Assembly (NCBI RefSeq): GCF_039555335.1
Contig: NC_092637.1
Coordinates: forward strand, 43,478,990-43,542,989
Source of the DNA: Amphiura filiformis
Taxonomy: Eukaryota; Echinodermata; Ophiuroidea; Amphilepidida; Amphiuridae
Direction: 5' to 3'
DNA: 64,000 bases
The notes beneath the pieces were generated by a model, which ran no database searches, was not told where the DNA came from, and saw only the letters and a program-made list of their open reading frames with translations. A program made the position numbers and the translations under genes. Positions within the stretch are counted from its first letter, which is position 1. Each line of letters starts with the position of its first letter. Positions 49,420-58,869 of this stretch are shown in pieces.

Positions 49420-52400
49420 ATAAGGGCAATTTAACTGATTACAAAATTGCACGATATGACAATGCTATTCGGATGCTGGTAATAATATCGTGCATTTGAA
49501 ATGGCTTATTGGCACTGGCGCGCAGAAGGAGGTTGCCCTGTAATGAGGATGAACTTGTTTCTCTCCTAATAGGGCAGAAATTACCTCAGGGAGTTTACAG
49601 TCGGTACAACCCGTGTCACTGATATTTGACACGTGATGATGGACGTCATTCTCATTATCAACCAGATCAGTACTTTCAATTCAGTGCCTGCAGTTGCATG
49701 TTTCTCTGCCAAGAGAACAACGTCAATTATACTGTGATATGACGTGCGATATTATGTATAGGCCTACTGCACTGTCTTCACATATACAGGGTGAGTAAAA
49801 AAAAAAGCGCAATAGCGCAAAGAATCGATATTTATGCAAGAACCAAGTCGAACTTTCCCATTATTGACAAATTTAATAAATGTCGCACTCAATAGTCACC
49901 TTCTGCGAAAATATGAAGTGAATCGTGACCACCGTTTGATTTTTATGAGTCCTTTTGCTGCGATACCCAATTTCGTTATTTGTCCACGAGATACCATGTA
50001 CTTTGAATGAGAGCACACAGTGCGCGGTAAAGGCACCAGATCTGAAATTGACTTTAATTTAAATAAGGTTGATTTTTGCGTTATTTTCATTTCTTTTTTC
50101 TGTTCAAACAAACTTTGTAACATTACTTTAAATCCTTCATACCTCACTCGACTCCAACTCCAGGTTTTTTTTTTATCCCAATATGTCCAACTTACTGGAT
50201 ATTTTGTAATTCACTCCACTTCAATTTGCGCGCATTTCATTTTGACATTTGAAAAACCCGCCTACAAATTTGTCTGTTTTTGATAGAGAATAAACATCTT
50301 TTAAGTAAAGGTGAAATAAAAATAACAACGAATAATGTTTCTTTTACTTAAACAATACCAAGGGCAATAACAATTTGGGTGCTCCATTTTATTTCAATGC
50401 CAATGCGGTTTAGGAAATGGCAGTTGTTCCAAATCTACCTTACACAGAGTGGGCTGACATTCAAATTTCATATGTCTCTTGGACAAACATTAAAATTGGG
50501 TATCGCTACAAAATGTGTCATAAAAACAAAACGGTAAATGATAATTCCTTGATTCTTTCACACAAGGTCACTGATGGATATACCACATATAAAATGTTTT
50601 AGAACCTAAAAGGTTCGACTCGGTTCTTAAATAAAAATGGATGCTTCTCTCTATTGCACTTTTTTGACTCATCCTGTATGTATCCCACACTAGTATATCG
50701 CTTGTATTTTGTTTTACTTCGTGAATTATTTATCTATATTATAAGTTGTTTTATTTTCTATTTTAATTTTTTTATGACCCCTACTCCCGAAACGTTAAAT
50801 ATTTGCTATTATAACATACATTCAAAACAGTTTGACCTCCGTCTGAGGGGCAAAACACACTAAAAATACATTCAATGTAGGCCAAGATTTTAAGTTTTTT
50901 GTTCGGCAGTAGCATCCTGTTATAGCAACAAAGTGATAATACGTAAAACGGACTCTAAGCATGTACATGTAGCAATAAAGACACTTGCAAAATATAATTC
51001 TGATAAACATACATGTCAACGTCGGCAATCCAGACAAACTTATATAACACTGCAAAATTCAAGCGTTTAGATTCTAAACACCTTTTTGTAACACTTATGA
51101 AACGTGTCAGTGTATTTATTTTCTAAACATGTCACAGTGTTTAGTTTATATAACAGTCAACACCATGTTTAGAAACTAAACACTATAGTGTCCAGGTCAA
51201 CTAAGTGTTTAGTTTCTAAATATGATGTTGACTGCTATAAAAACTAAATATGTCGCAGCATTTAGAAACTAAACACCGCGACACGTTTAATTACCTGTAA
51301 CGCCTATTACACAAGTGACGCGTTTAGTTTCTACTGCGGTCAACACCATGTTTAGAAACTAAACACAATAAAGTTTAGTTGACCTGGACACTATAGTGTT
51401 TAGTTTCTAAACATGCTGTTCAACACATGACATGTTTAGGACAATGTGTTTAGCCAAGAAGTGATTAGGATTTTCAATCACATACCTAATCTTGAACATG
51501 TGACATGTTTAATACGATTTCAACCAAAACATGATAGATTTCCATTCCTACACTATTTTTCTTAAAATAATATGATAATGTCATTAATGCACCGCTTAGT
51601 GCTACAATTGCTGTATACAAACATACAAAAACTTACATTTTCTTTGTCATTTTAATAATTAACCAAATTTCAGAAAACACGTTACTACCTTCAACCATTT
51701 CCATGTTTAACACATTTGTTTTCAGAATTTCTACCATAAAAAAGTGGTAAACATTTGATACAATGCATCAAGTATGAATGTCATTAAATAAGGAACACTA
51801 TGGCACTATCCTTACCATTTTTCTGACATAAATATGCTAACATGCATAATTAAATATCCATAAACATGCTCATGAAATATCAGAATAGTCACGATTTCAA
51901 GCAAAATGCAATACAGGTACTTGATTCACAAGATCAACTTTAGGTCAGGTGACCCCATATTTTCTCAATTTGCATGATAAATGAAATACTGTAAGCTAAA
52001 TATTAAACGCGTCACACGTCACCGATTTTTACAGCGTAGGCCTAATTAGTTCGAGCCTCTGAATCTCAGATCCAGAAAAAAAAAATGCATTAAAGTTCGG
52101 AGTGGGTCTGACACAGGAATAAGAATTATGAAACAGCGTCAATTTAACGTTGGGAACATTTTTACCTTATTCCCAACTCTATTTTGATCGATAATAAAGT
52201 GAAATTGCGAGTTTCTTCCGTATCTATATAATTAGTATAAAATGTTAATCTTTAAACGCTGGCTCTGTTATTGTTGTTGTTGTTGTTAAAGAATATCTTA
52301 TTTTGTTGATGCATAAAATTTACCTAAATATTATTAAAGATACTATCGTCATACCTTCAAAGAGTGGATGTCTCTTGTTTGTGTTTGTGAATTGAATACA

Positions 52401-52700
52401 CAAATTTCATGCATGTTAACAAATACATTGCTACATAATTATACAAGATACGGTTAATTTCTAATTGCAATACCTATAATAAGGCATACCTAACTCTAAA
52501 AGTCTGTTTAGGTAGGAGAGTATAAAGCACGAAATGCGCAATTAACTCAGTTTGTATTTTGTAACAAACTGATAACAAAATCACATCGTTCGTTATGCAA
52601 AAGATAAAACATAGGCGAACTGTTTATACACTTTCGCGGCTATTGTCCTATGAATTGCACATGGATTTGCGTGCATTAATTGACATGACCCTTAAGAAAG
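49420..52700. other. AT-rich spacer with a foldback element, no gene seen
   Basis: Mostly unique AT-rich DNA. A GTTTAGTTTCTAAAC-rich foldback lies at 51,158-51,421. Short open frames at 50.0-50.9 kb are A/T-biased and without gene-like codon use. Confidence 0.7.
51158..51421. mobile_element. Foldback element with 46-bp inverted arms
   Basis: Arm 51,158-51,204 (starting CAACACCATGTTTAGAAACT) and its near-perfect inverted copy 51,375-51,420. Between and around them are further palindromic GTTTAGAAACTAAAC words from about 51,060 to 51,440. Non-coding. Confidence 0.85.
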
Positions 52701-53636
52701 TTAAGCGAATAACGGGTCGAAATTCAAGCAAAAGTAACCGTTCTTATCGCGACGCCAACTTAAGTCGGGTAAAAGTGCATCAACGTTGACGAAGTCGTAA
52801 CTAATATTTACGTTGTTTTCTGTCGTTAGACGCTTATTCAGTCGATACTTTGAATCGACACCGACGATACGAAACTGAAATCGACGTAAAAATTCTTCAC
52901 GAGTCACTCGTTTGGTGATTACTGGATCGGTGCAAAATTCATAAACTTCGCGTAGTCTGCAGAGTATGCATCTATGTCGCCCGTAAGATTGAACATAGCG
53001 TACCGCGCGCGGATCGTCGTCGAGTAGACGTTGAACAACTTGGGCCGAAAGGCATTCCGCTAATCGTCGACGTTCAACACCGACGTATTCCGACAAACAA
53101 TTACTCTCGCTACAAGGACGAAGGTGTAAATCGCCGTGCCGTTTGCCTGTTTCGTACGCGTTAAAATCTACCACTTCGCGTGTCCAGGGTTCGGGTTCAA
53201 AATCGGCCTGCGTGTCGTTCTTCATGCGCTCCAAAATATTTTGAGATCGAGCGATATCGCTTAGTAGAGCTCGAAAGGTGACTTCAAATGTCAAGTCTGG
53301 TTGCGCCTTCATTCTTCGTTTCGCCGCGTCCATGGCTAATCGTTTCAATCGATCAGTGTCACCATGGTCCCTCTCTAATTCCGCCATCAACTCCGAAACG
53401 TTACACAGCGAAAGCACGGGCATCGTTTTCCCCTCATTGACGACTTTCTGTTTGAAATGACTGTCTGCGCTGCGACTCGAAACGTGACATCTTCGTGATG
53501 GACTACTAGTAGCTCTATCTCTTGACCGAGTTTTACGTGTTCGCCTGGGAACGATTGATATTTCTTCTAATGTGACGTTAGTCGGTGCCTCATTCGATTG
53601 AACGAAAAAATCCTTCAACTTTAACTCTGAAGCCAT
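52701..53636 (-). CDS. Unknown 311-residue protein with Cys pairs
   Basis: ATG at 53,636 (MASELKLKDFFVQSN). A basic, Ser-rich N-terminus (TRKTRSRDRATSSPSRR) is followed by a helical region, CSESNC (x4 spacing), then HRCILCRLREVYEFC, a possible zinc site. The C-terminal ~70 residues are strand-rich. The size and basic N-terminus with Cys cluster recall the herpesvirus nuclear egress lamina protein (UL31), but this is only a suggestion. It overlaps the end of the small membrane-protein gene at 53,621 by 16 nt, same strand. Confidence 0.65.
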   Translation of the reverse strand: MASELKLKDFFVQSNEAPTNVTLEEISIVPRRTRKTRSRDRATSSPSRRCHVSSRSADSHFKQKVVNEGKTMPVLSLCNVSELMAELERDHGDTDRLKRLAMDAAKRRMKAQPDLTFEVTFRALLSDIARSQNILERMKNDTQADFEPEPWTREVVDFNAYETGKRHGDLHLRPCSESNCLSEYVGVERRRLAECLSAQVVQRLLDDDPRAVRYVQSYGRHRCILCRLREVYEFCTDPVITKRVTREEFLRRFQFRIVGVDSKYRLNKRLTTENNVNISYDFVNVDALLPDLSWRRDKNGYFCLNFDPLFA

Positions 53637-53806
53637 AACGAAGACGTGTTCGTTCGTGAATCGAATCGATCGACTAAGTGCCAAATTTGGAATGCGATGT
53701 AAATGACGAAAACTAATATCAACAAGCAGCAACCGTAACAGATAATCTCACACAGAATGGAAAAACACTCGCAAGGAAAGCATAACACTTTTGTTGATTT
53801 ACTCAT
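53621..53806 (-). CDS. Small Cys-rich membrane protein (61 aa)
   Basis: ATG at 53,806 (MSKSTKVLCFPCECF) gives seven cysteines in the first 27 residues and a membrane segment (CCLLILVFVIYIAFQIW), then a short polar tail. A TATATATATA box 20-33 nt upstream supports a real start. The cysteines next to the membrane are candidates for palmitoylation. It overlaps the next gene by 16 nt. A small envelope or membrane-anchoring protein is likely; no family recognised. Confidence 0.6.
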   Translation of the reverse strand: MSKSTKVLCFPCECFSILCEIICYGCCLLILVFVIYIAFQIWHLVDRFDSRTNTSSLWLQS

Positions 53807-53825
53807 TTTATTAACTATCACGCAC

Positions 53826-53839
53826 TATATATATATATT
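53826..53839. promoter_or_regulatory. Shared (TA)n TATA element between divergent genes
   Basis: TATATATATATATA lies 20-33 nt upstream of the minus-strand ATG at 53,806 and about 50 nt upstream of the plus-strand ATG at 53,888. As a palindrome it can serve both strands. Confidence 0.5.
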
Positions 53840-53887
53840 TGAATAAAGCTTTAGCGACGTTAACGTGCGATTTTTCTTTTGAATGCG

Positions 53888-54256
53888 ATGGCTAAATTCG
53901 TAATTGCCTATAATATCGTATTGTCTATAGCAACGACGGTGTTTCTAGTTCGCATATGCAATTTCTACCTTCCGCGTGAAAGTCTAGTGCAACCGATAGA
54001 GTTTCGCTGCAGTTACAGAATTCATTCCACGAACGGTTCGACGTTATGTCCAATGCCTACGACGTTCCAAGACGTAGCAACGACGCTAATGTTAATGCCG
54101 GCGCAAACCTTCCCCCCTCTGGCGCGGGTACCCAGATGGCGAAGGTTCTGGTTAGCCGAGCCGATGATTGCGTCGCATGTACGCGTGTACGCGAAAGACG
54201 GAATGGACTCTTCCTTCGGTTTCGTCGGGAATCTCTCCCATATTTACTGGCCATAG
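53888..54256 (+). CDS. Small secreted or anchored protein (122 aa)
   Basis: ATG at 53,888 with a hydrophobic N-terminus (KFVIAYNIVLSIATTVFLVRIC) that could be a signal peptide or signal anchor. The rest is short, with possible glycosylation at NGST and NLSH. It overlaps the next gene by 211 nt in another frame, so one of the two may be over-extended. No family recognised. Confidence 0.5.
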   Translation: MAKFVIAYNIVLSIATTVFLVRICNFYLPRESLVQPIEFRCSYRIHSTNGSTLCPMPTTFQDVATTLMLMPAQTFPPLARVPRWRRFWLAEPMIASHVRVYAKDGMDSSFGFVGNLSHIYWP

Positions 54257-54789
54257 CACAAACCATGGTCGCTATTATGGCTGTGACGGCGTACTTTATA
54301 GCCTTCGAGGATCGTGCTACGCTTCAATTACTCAAGTGTCAACTGCCGTTCGGTGACGTGTTGCGAAGAAATCGGTTTGGCTACGAAATCGTTCACAAAA
54401 ATGGTTTAGGGCTTTTTTCCAGGAGAGAAAATGCGTCCGTTGTAACACCGACGGCTTGTAACGTTTCCTTCAACCTGGAAACCGAAGGACGGGTCCAATG
54501 CCTTACTCAAAGTTTCCTCTACCATCGTGGTCAGCCGTATTACGCCTTTCGCTTATTTCATAGCCCTCGTGGTTATTTCGTGGTTCAAGGGGCAGTCGAT
54601 ACGGAAGTTGGCGATTGGATATCTCCTTCTAAAGCAAAACTCGTGCAAGTCGTAATGAGAACCGATTTTTCAACGGGACACTGGACTATAGGCTACCCAC
54701 CCATCCCGACGAGAGCTAGATCGGGACACAACTCGTCAACGTTTTTCGTTGATGGGTCCGTGCGATCTTTGACAACCCACGACTCGTAA
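54046..54789 (+). CDS. Type II membrane glycoprotein (247 aa)
   Basis: ATG at 54,046. A ~64-residue N-terminal cytoplasmic part is followed by a membrane segment (YLLAIAQTMVAIMAVTAYFI) and a ~155-residue ectodomain with NASV, NVSF and NSST glycosylation sites and cysteines. Strand-like pieces (YYAFRLFHSPRGYFVVQGAV) give a weak resemblance to TNF ligands, which share the type II topology, but I do not claim the family. The 3' end overlaps the primase gene convergently by 54 nt. Confidence 0.6.
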   Translation: MSNAYDVPRRSNDANVNAGANLPPSGAGTQMAKVLVSRADDCVACTRVRERRNGLFLRFRRESLPYLLAIAQTMVAIMAVTAYFIAFEDRATLQLLKCQLPFGDVLRRNRFGYEIVHKNGLGLFSRRENASVVTPTACNVSFNLETEGRVQCLTQSFLYHRGQPYYAFRLFHSPRGYFVVQGAVDTEVGDWISPSKAKLVQVVMRTDFSTGHWTIGYPPIPTRARSGHNSSTFFVDGSVRSLTTHDS

Positions 54790-56493
54790 ACCCTCGAAGC
54801 GGCCTACAATGACGGATTTGGATTGGCAATCCCCGTACCAACACTTTCTTAAAACTATGTTTGACTCAGGTTGATAATAAAAGTATTGTTTTGCTGCGCC
54901 GTGTGAGCGTCGAACGAAAAGGCACTGTCTCTCGTCCGTATCGAAAAACGCGCCTCGTGTCGTTACTTTTCGTCTGACAACTCGAACTCCCAGGTCGTCT
55001 GCTATAAACGTTTTAATAGCTTCTAGAGTAATCGGTGTTATTGAACGAACGGGGTTACTTTCGCGTTTAATGTAATCGCCAGACCTCTTCAATACTAATC
55101 GTCTCCATCCATAACATAGGGTGTCGTGGGGATAGTGCGACAATGCACCGATGACGTCATCTTCCATGACGGGTCTAGTCGTACCCGTGCTAACTACCCA
55201 AGCGTTCATTGTGTTACTCTGTCTAGATTTGGCGCAACCAGGTAGCCTCAAGCTTCCATTCTTGCGATAAATTCCGACATCGACGAAAGAGATAAAATCG
55301 TTCAAAACTGGAGTCGCGTTCGCGACTTCCCTTCCGTCGGCGTCGTAAAATGTTGAGTGTCCGTCTTCGAACCTAGTTTCCCAAGAGCCCCGACGCCAAA
55401 CACCTAGTAAGGTCGATTTCACGCCTCTCAAATGACGCACCGTGCTCACCATGTCACCGACAATATTTCCAAGTTCTTCGATATTCGCTACAGTTACGTT
55501 GCTAGGTAACGTTTGATAGATGTGCAGTGACAATTTGTCGATTGTCTCACCTCGAAAAACTCGAAAAGGCCAATCCAACAAGTTGAAGTGCTCCCCAGTC
55601 ATGCAAAAACGTAAGGCTGTCGTCATTCGCTGACGCAATTCGTCTACGACCCTAGCGACGAAAATTTTCTCGCCGCACTTCGAGGAAAACTTCCGCCATG
55701 ATACACCGTCAATATCAAGATCAAATGGCAAGCAAGTGATTTCCAAGTTTTCGCGATAAATTTCACTAAACGTGCGTAATTCATCTTGGCAATGAACTAT
55801 ATCGTTCGCTAAACGTTTTGGAGAGTATGCTACGAACTGTCGCGAGGCAGAGATGATTTCACTAACAACAATTAACGTTCGTTCGGGTACTGACAAATCA
55901 AAAGCCCTCCAGTCATCGGTAGTTGGTGCATTCGGCGGTGCTTGCCTGTCGGCGTATCGTTTCGTGATAGATAACAAACTCGGCAAATTTTCAGTGTTGG
56001 AAAAAGCGCGTAAAAAGGGGTTCCATGTATTATAATACAATTTAACGGCTAAACTCGGATCATTTTCGTAACAAAATCGCCGTAATCGAACGCTGCCTTC
56101 GATGTCGTAAGTGCGTTGGTCTACCCGGTGCGTCTTTCTGGGGAAAGCGATGCACACGTCATTGGCTATTAGACTTTCATTCGTTATTCCTCGGCGCATC
56201 AAATCCTCCACCATTTCTTCCTCATTGCGAGTATAGGTATATACAAAATGAGAAAAGTCCTCTGCCAATAGACGAGCAATCTTTTGCGGCGGAAGTTTCA
56301 TCGACAACTGCTCATCGACAGGGATATAACCGAGTTTAACACTGTTCCTACTATACGGGAATTGCACGAGACATATTATTTTTCCACCTATGGAATGGGT
56401 TCCATTCTGGTCCATGATTCGGCATCCCTGAGATTTGTAATGCTTTAAAAGTGGAAGATATTCCAATTCGCAAAAACATTCCATCTTCACCAT
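54736..56493 (-). CDS. DNA primase candidate (herpes UL52/AEP type)
   Basis: ATG at 56,493 (585 aa; 56,484 is also possible). Archaeo-eukaryotic primase features: PFDLDIDG (Asp-x-Asp around residues 258-262), a downstream VDVGIYRKNGSLRLPGCAKS matching the 'D-x-x-V-Y-x5-R-L-P-x-x-x-K' segment of herpes UL52-type primases, and a C-terminal zinc cluster C-x6-H...C-x3-C (CLFVRRSH and CWYGDC). The enzyme would make RNA primers at the viral fork. It is shorter than herpes UL52 (about 1,000 aa). The start codon shares CATG with the divergent pseudo-phosphatase gene. Confidence 0.65.
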   Translation of the reverse strand: MVKMECFCELEYLPLLKHYKSQGCRIMDQNGTHSIGGKIICLVQFPYSRNSVKLGYIPVDEQLSMKLPPQKIARLLAEDFSHFVYTYTRNEEEMVEDLMRRGITNESLIANDVCIAFPRKTHRVDQRTYDIEGSVRLRRFCYENDPSLAVKLYYNTWNPFLRAFSNTENLPSLLSITKRYADRQAPPNAPTTDDWRAFDLSVPERTLIVVSEIISASRQFVAYSPKRLANDIVHCQDELRTFSEIYRENLEITCLPFDLDIDGVSWRKFSSKCGEKIFVARVVDELRQRMTTALRFCMTGEHFNLLDWPFRVFRGETIDKLSLHIYQTLPSNVTVANIEELGNIVGDMVSTVRHLRGVKSTLLGVWRRGSWETRFEDGHSTFYDADGREVANATPVLNDFISFVDVGIYRKNGSLRLPGCAKSRQSNTMNAWVVSTGTTRPVMEDDVIGALSHYPHDTLCYGWRRLVLKRSGDYIKRESNPVRSITPITLEAIKTFIADDLGVRVVRRKVTTRGAFFDTDERQCLFVRRSHGAAKQYFYYQPESNIVLRKCWYGDCQSKSVIVGRFEGLRVVGCQRSHGPINEKR

Positions 56494-56953
56494 GCCCAAG
56501 TTGTATCCAATGATAGACACTCTCGGGGAACGATACGCTCTTTATAATATACACGAACGTTACGAGGGTCTGTATACGAGTAATAGTTTGATTTGCACCG
56601 ATAAAAACGTGACTGATGATTTCCAGACGATTTTAAATCTAACCGCCGTACGAGTTCATCGTCAGTGCGTATACCTACCCGTCCCCTTTACAGACTCTCT
56701 CGAACTAAACGAGCTGATTGGCCTACTCGCACCATTTTTTAAAGGAGCTTCCTGTGGTAAAGTTTTAATAGTGTGCGACGATGGAAACAAACTTTCACCG
56801 CTACTTGTCGTAGCTTTCCTCGTTAAATATCGGGAATTCACTTTCGATCAAGCTCGTCGAATTATCAACGAGGAGTTTTTTGTGTCGAACTTCTATCGTC
56901 GACAAATCGAAAAATTTGAAGGGCAACATCGCTGGTTTATGTTTCCGTCGTAA
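56492..56953 (+). CDS. Inactive dual-specificity-phosphatase-like protein
   Basis: ATG at 56,492, 153 residues. The fold fits a small DUSP: YTSNSLICTD, a central FTDSLELNELIGLLAPFF, the P-loop strand KVLIVCDDGNKLSPLLVVAFLV and the closing helices (YREFTFDQARRIINEEF). The P-loop keeps Cys95 but lacks the His before it and the Arg that binds phosphate (normally HC-x5-R; here VCDDGNKL), so catalysis is unlikely. Such pseudophosphatases bind phosphoproteins without dephosphorylating them. Starts share CATG with the primase; the 3' end overlaps the nuclease gene by 17 nt. Confidence 0.72.
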   Translation: MPKLYPMIDTLGERYALYNIHERYEGLYTSNSLICTDKNVTDDFQTILNLTAVRVHRQCVYLPVPFTDSLELNELIGLLAPFFKGASCGKVLIVCDDGNKLSPLLVVAFLVKYREFTFDQARRIINEEFFVSNFYRRQIEKFEGQHRWFMFPS

Positions 56954-57635
56954 CAACCGAAGAAAAACCGCGAATCCACGCGAATTTAGACGGTGGTATT
57001 TCTTCTAAGCAGAAAAGATTAATGTCTTCTTCGCCATCTTCAGTGGTAGCTATTACCACCAAATACGACTCACTGCGAATTTTGTACGTTTCGCTGAAAC
57101 ACAGCGATCCAATTTGGGCTTGCATTCGGGCCTTGTCAAAAAAACTGCGCTTCCGACCGGTTTTTCTACAACGAGGCGCGTCGCCGTGTTCGGTCAGTAC
57201 CTCTAGCATTGTTTTCCCAGTTCGTTTGATTTCAACGCAAGCATAAATGTTGTTACGGGAATTGTAAGCAACCAAGTCGATTTCCGAACAACTAGCCTTT
57301 GTACAACTAACGTTGTAACCTGCGTTGGTCGTCCATATTTTCGCGGTTACCGGTTCCAACCGGTTGGCTCGAAGCACGTCACACACAGGGTGCGATCCGC
57401 CCTCTTTTACGATCGATTCCACTTCACGGTCGTATTGGCGACCACGTTCGAGTCCGGCCAATCGTCCTTCGTAACACTGTTTCTTGACCCTAAATCTTGC
57501 GTTCAAAATGTGATGAGGACGATGATACGCATTGATCTGCGATGTGATACCCGACACTTCCACTTGCCGTTTCCCATTTTCGGCAATACGTTTACGACCC
57601 CTGATTACGCGCCAGTACGCTTCAGGAAGTTTCAT
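56937..57635 (-). CDS. PD-(D/E)XK nuclease-like protein (232 aa)
   Basis: ATG at 57,635. An active-site pattern is visible: helix with Glu (GRQYDREVESIVKEG, Glu71/73), SEIDLVAY (Asp120), CVEIKRTGK (Glu135-x-Lys137), and a helix with Gln (MQAQIGSLCFS). This is the order of RecB/Cas4-like PD-(D/E)XK nucleases. The basic N-terminus (RVIRGRKRIAENGKRQ) may target the nucleus. With the YqaJ protein this makes two nucleases of the superfold in the window. A TATA-like TATTATATG lies upstream near 57,658. The family within the superfold is not identified. Confidence 0.65.
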   Translation of the reverse strand: MKLPEAYWRVIRGRKRIAENGKRQVEVSGITSQINAYHRPHHILNARFRVKKQCYEGRLAGLERGRQYDREVESIVKEGGSHPVCDVLRANRLEPVTAKIWTTNAGYNVSCTKASCSEIDLVAYNSRNNIYACVEIKRTGKTMLEVLTEHGDAPRCRKTGRKRSFFDKARMQAQIGSLCFSETYKIRSESYLVVIATTEDGEEDINLFCLEEIPPSKFAWIRGFSSVVTTET

Positions 57636-57651
57636 GATTAAAGTTAATTCA

Positions 57652-57659
57652 TATAATAG
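57652..57659 (+). promoter_or_regulatory. TATA-like box for the UDG gene
   Basis: TATAATAG about 40 nt upstream of ATG 57,697; the reverse strand reads TATTATATGA toward the nuclease gene, so the site may be shared. Confidence 0.4.
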
Positions 57660-57696
57660 ACGTTAATGGGACTCATAGGTCATACAAAAATACAAC

Positions 57697-58492
57697 ATGC
57701 CTAAAGAAACACTGCGAAAGAAAGCGCTTAAACGAAAATCTCAATCAACGAAAAACAGCGTAATATCGCCTCGTTTTTCAATCTATTCAACCTATAGATT
57801 TTGCCGAGCGATGCGGTGCTTGGGTACCCTATGGTATTCCACCCGCATGGGGCAGACCGCTGAGGCATGAATTCACTAAGCCGTACTATAAACGTTTGTT
57901 TCAATTTATCGCTGACGAAAGGGAACATGGCACCGTCTTTCCCGATAACGAAAGATTGTTTCAGTGGACAAAGTTCTGTCGACCTTATGACGTAAAAGCA
58001 GTGATATTGGCAAATCAACCTTACAATGACTCTCTACTTGCTCACGGATTGGCCTACAGCGTACCGGATGGTGTTCCCGTACCAGAAGCGCTGCGTAACG
58101 TGTTCTTGGAACTGAATCGAGACATTAGTGCGCCTATCCCAAAATCTGGGAATCTTGAGCCTTGGGCAAAAAGAGGTGTTCTCTTACTCAATATAATCGG
58201 TACTGTGAGAGCTTTCAATCATTTCACGCATCACGATCGTGGCTGGGAGGAATTTACAAAAGCCGTACTTCAATTTCTCTCTGATACCTACTCCAATCTA
58301 GTGTTTATGTTATGGGGATCTTTCGCCCAGAAATTTACCCATTGTATCGATGCTAAACGTCATTTCGTTTTAAAAACGAGTCATCCGTCATCATTATCGG
58401 TCGATCGTGGTTTTCATCGGTGTGGTCACTTCTCGAAAACCAATTTGTATCTTCGCGAGATGGGTAAACCACCGATCGACTGGCATCTTTAA
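57697..58492 (+). pseudogene. UNG: Family-1 uracil-DNA glycosylase, frameshifted and with altered active site
   Basis: UDG removes uracil from DNA. The family-1 pattern is clear: KPYYKRLFQFIADERE, LLLNIIGTVRAFNHF (Asn of the uracil pocket), VFMLWGSFAQK, and HPSSLS (58,382-58,399; leucine-loop motif). The water-activating motif, normally GQDPYHG, reads ANQPYND (58,010-58,030), so the catalytic Asp is Gln and the following His is Asn. The UDG frame is open from 57,764 but has no in-frame ATG; a basic ATG-started segment (57,697-57,870) lies in another frame, the two meeting near a T5 run at 57,774-57,778. So the copy is either frameshifted or mis-called, and probably weak or inactive as an enzyme. 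Confidence 0.85.
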
Positions 58493-58494
58493 TT

Positions 58495-58869
58495 CTATTT
58501 TTTCTTCCATCCCGACCTGCAACCACAATCCAAGCATCCGCTTATCGAGTTCCTACCGCCGCATAGATAACATCGCACGTATTCGGCGATATAGTCACGA
58601 AGAAAATATCGTAATTTCTCCTGGTTGTGATTACCGCAGAGTTTGTTTTTGCCGATACACGGCACTGCCGTACGATAGGCTAAATATTCAACGATATTAC
58701 TTGACGGACAGTCTATATAAGAACTAATTGAATCTACGTTCTCTAACAAAGTGTATTGGTTGCTCCAGCACACGATCAACTCTGGAATCATATCGTCACT
58801 TCTCAAAATGTCACGAAATGATGAAGTTCTCACGAGACCTAATCCCTCTCGGTTTGTTATTTTGCCCAT
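58495..58869 (-). CDS. eIF2-beta/eIF5-like zinc-domain protein
   Basis: ATG at 58,869 gives 124 residues (a second ATG at 58,791 would give 98). It fits the C-terminal domain of eIF2-beta/aIF2-beta: [39 protein letters not shown] (compare L-R-R-Y-I-x-E-Y-V-x-C-x-x-C) and a zinc ribbon with C100, C103, C112, C115. In host eIF2-beta this region contacts eIF2-gamma and the Met-tRNA. A viral mimic could compete in initiation or alter start-codon choice. It ends 2 nt after the UDG stop (convergent), and its 5' end overlaps the RNR2 gene. Confidence 0.75.
   Translation of the reverse strand: MGKITNREGLGLVRTSSFRDILRSDDMIPELIVCWSNQYTLLENVDSISSYIDCPSSNIVEYLAYRTAVPCIGKNKLCGNHNQEKLRYFLRDYIAEYVRCYLCGGRNSISGCLDCGCRSGWKKK
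58714..58721 (+). promoter_or_regulatory. TATA box for the RNR2 gene
   Basis: TATATAAG about 87 nt upstream of ATG 58,808. It sits inside the coding region of the opposing eIF2-beta-like gene. Confidence 0.55.
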
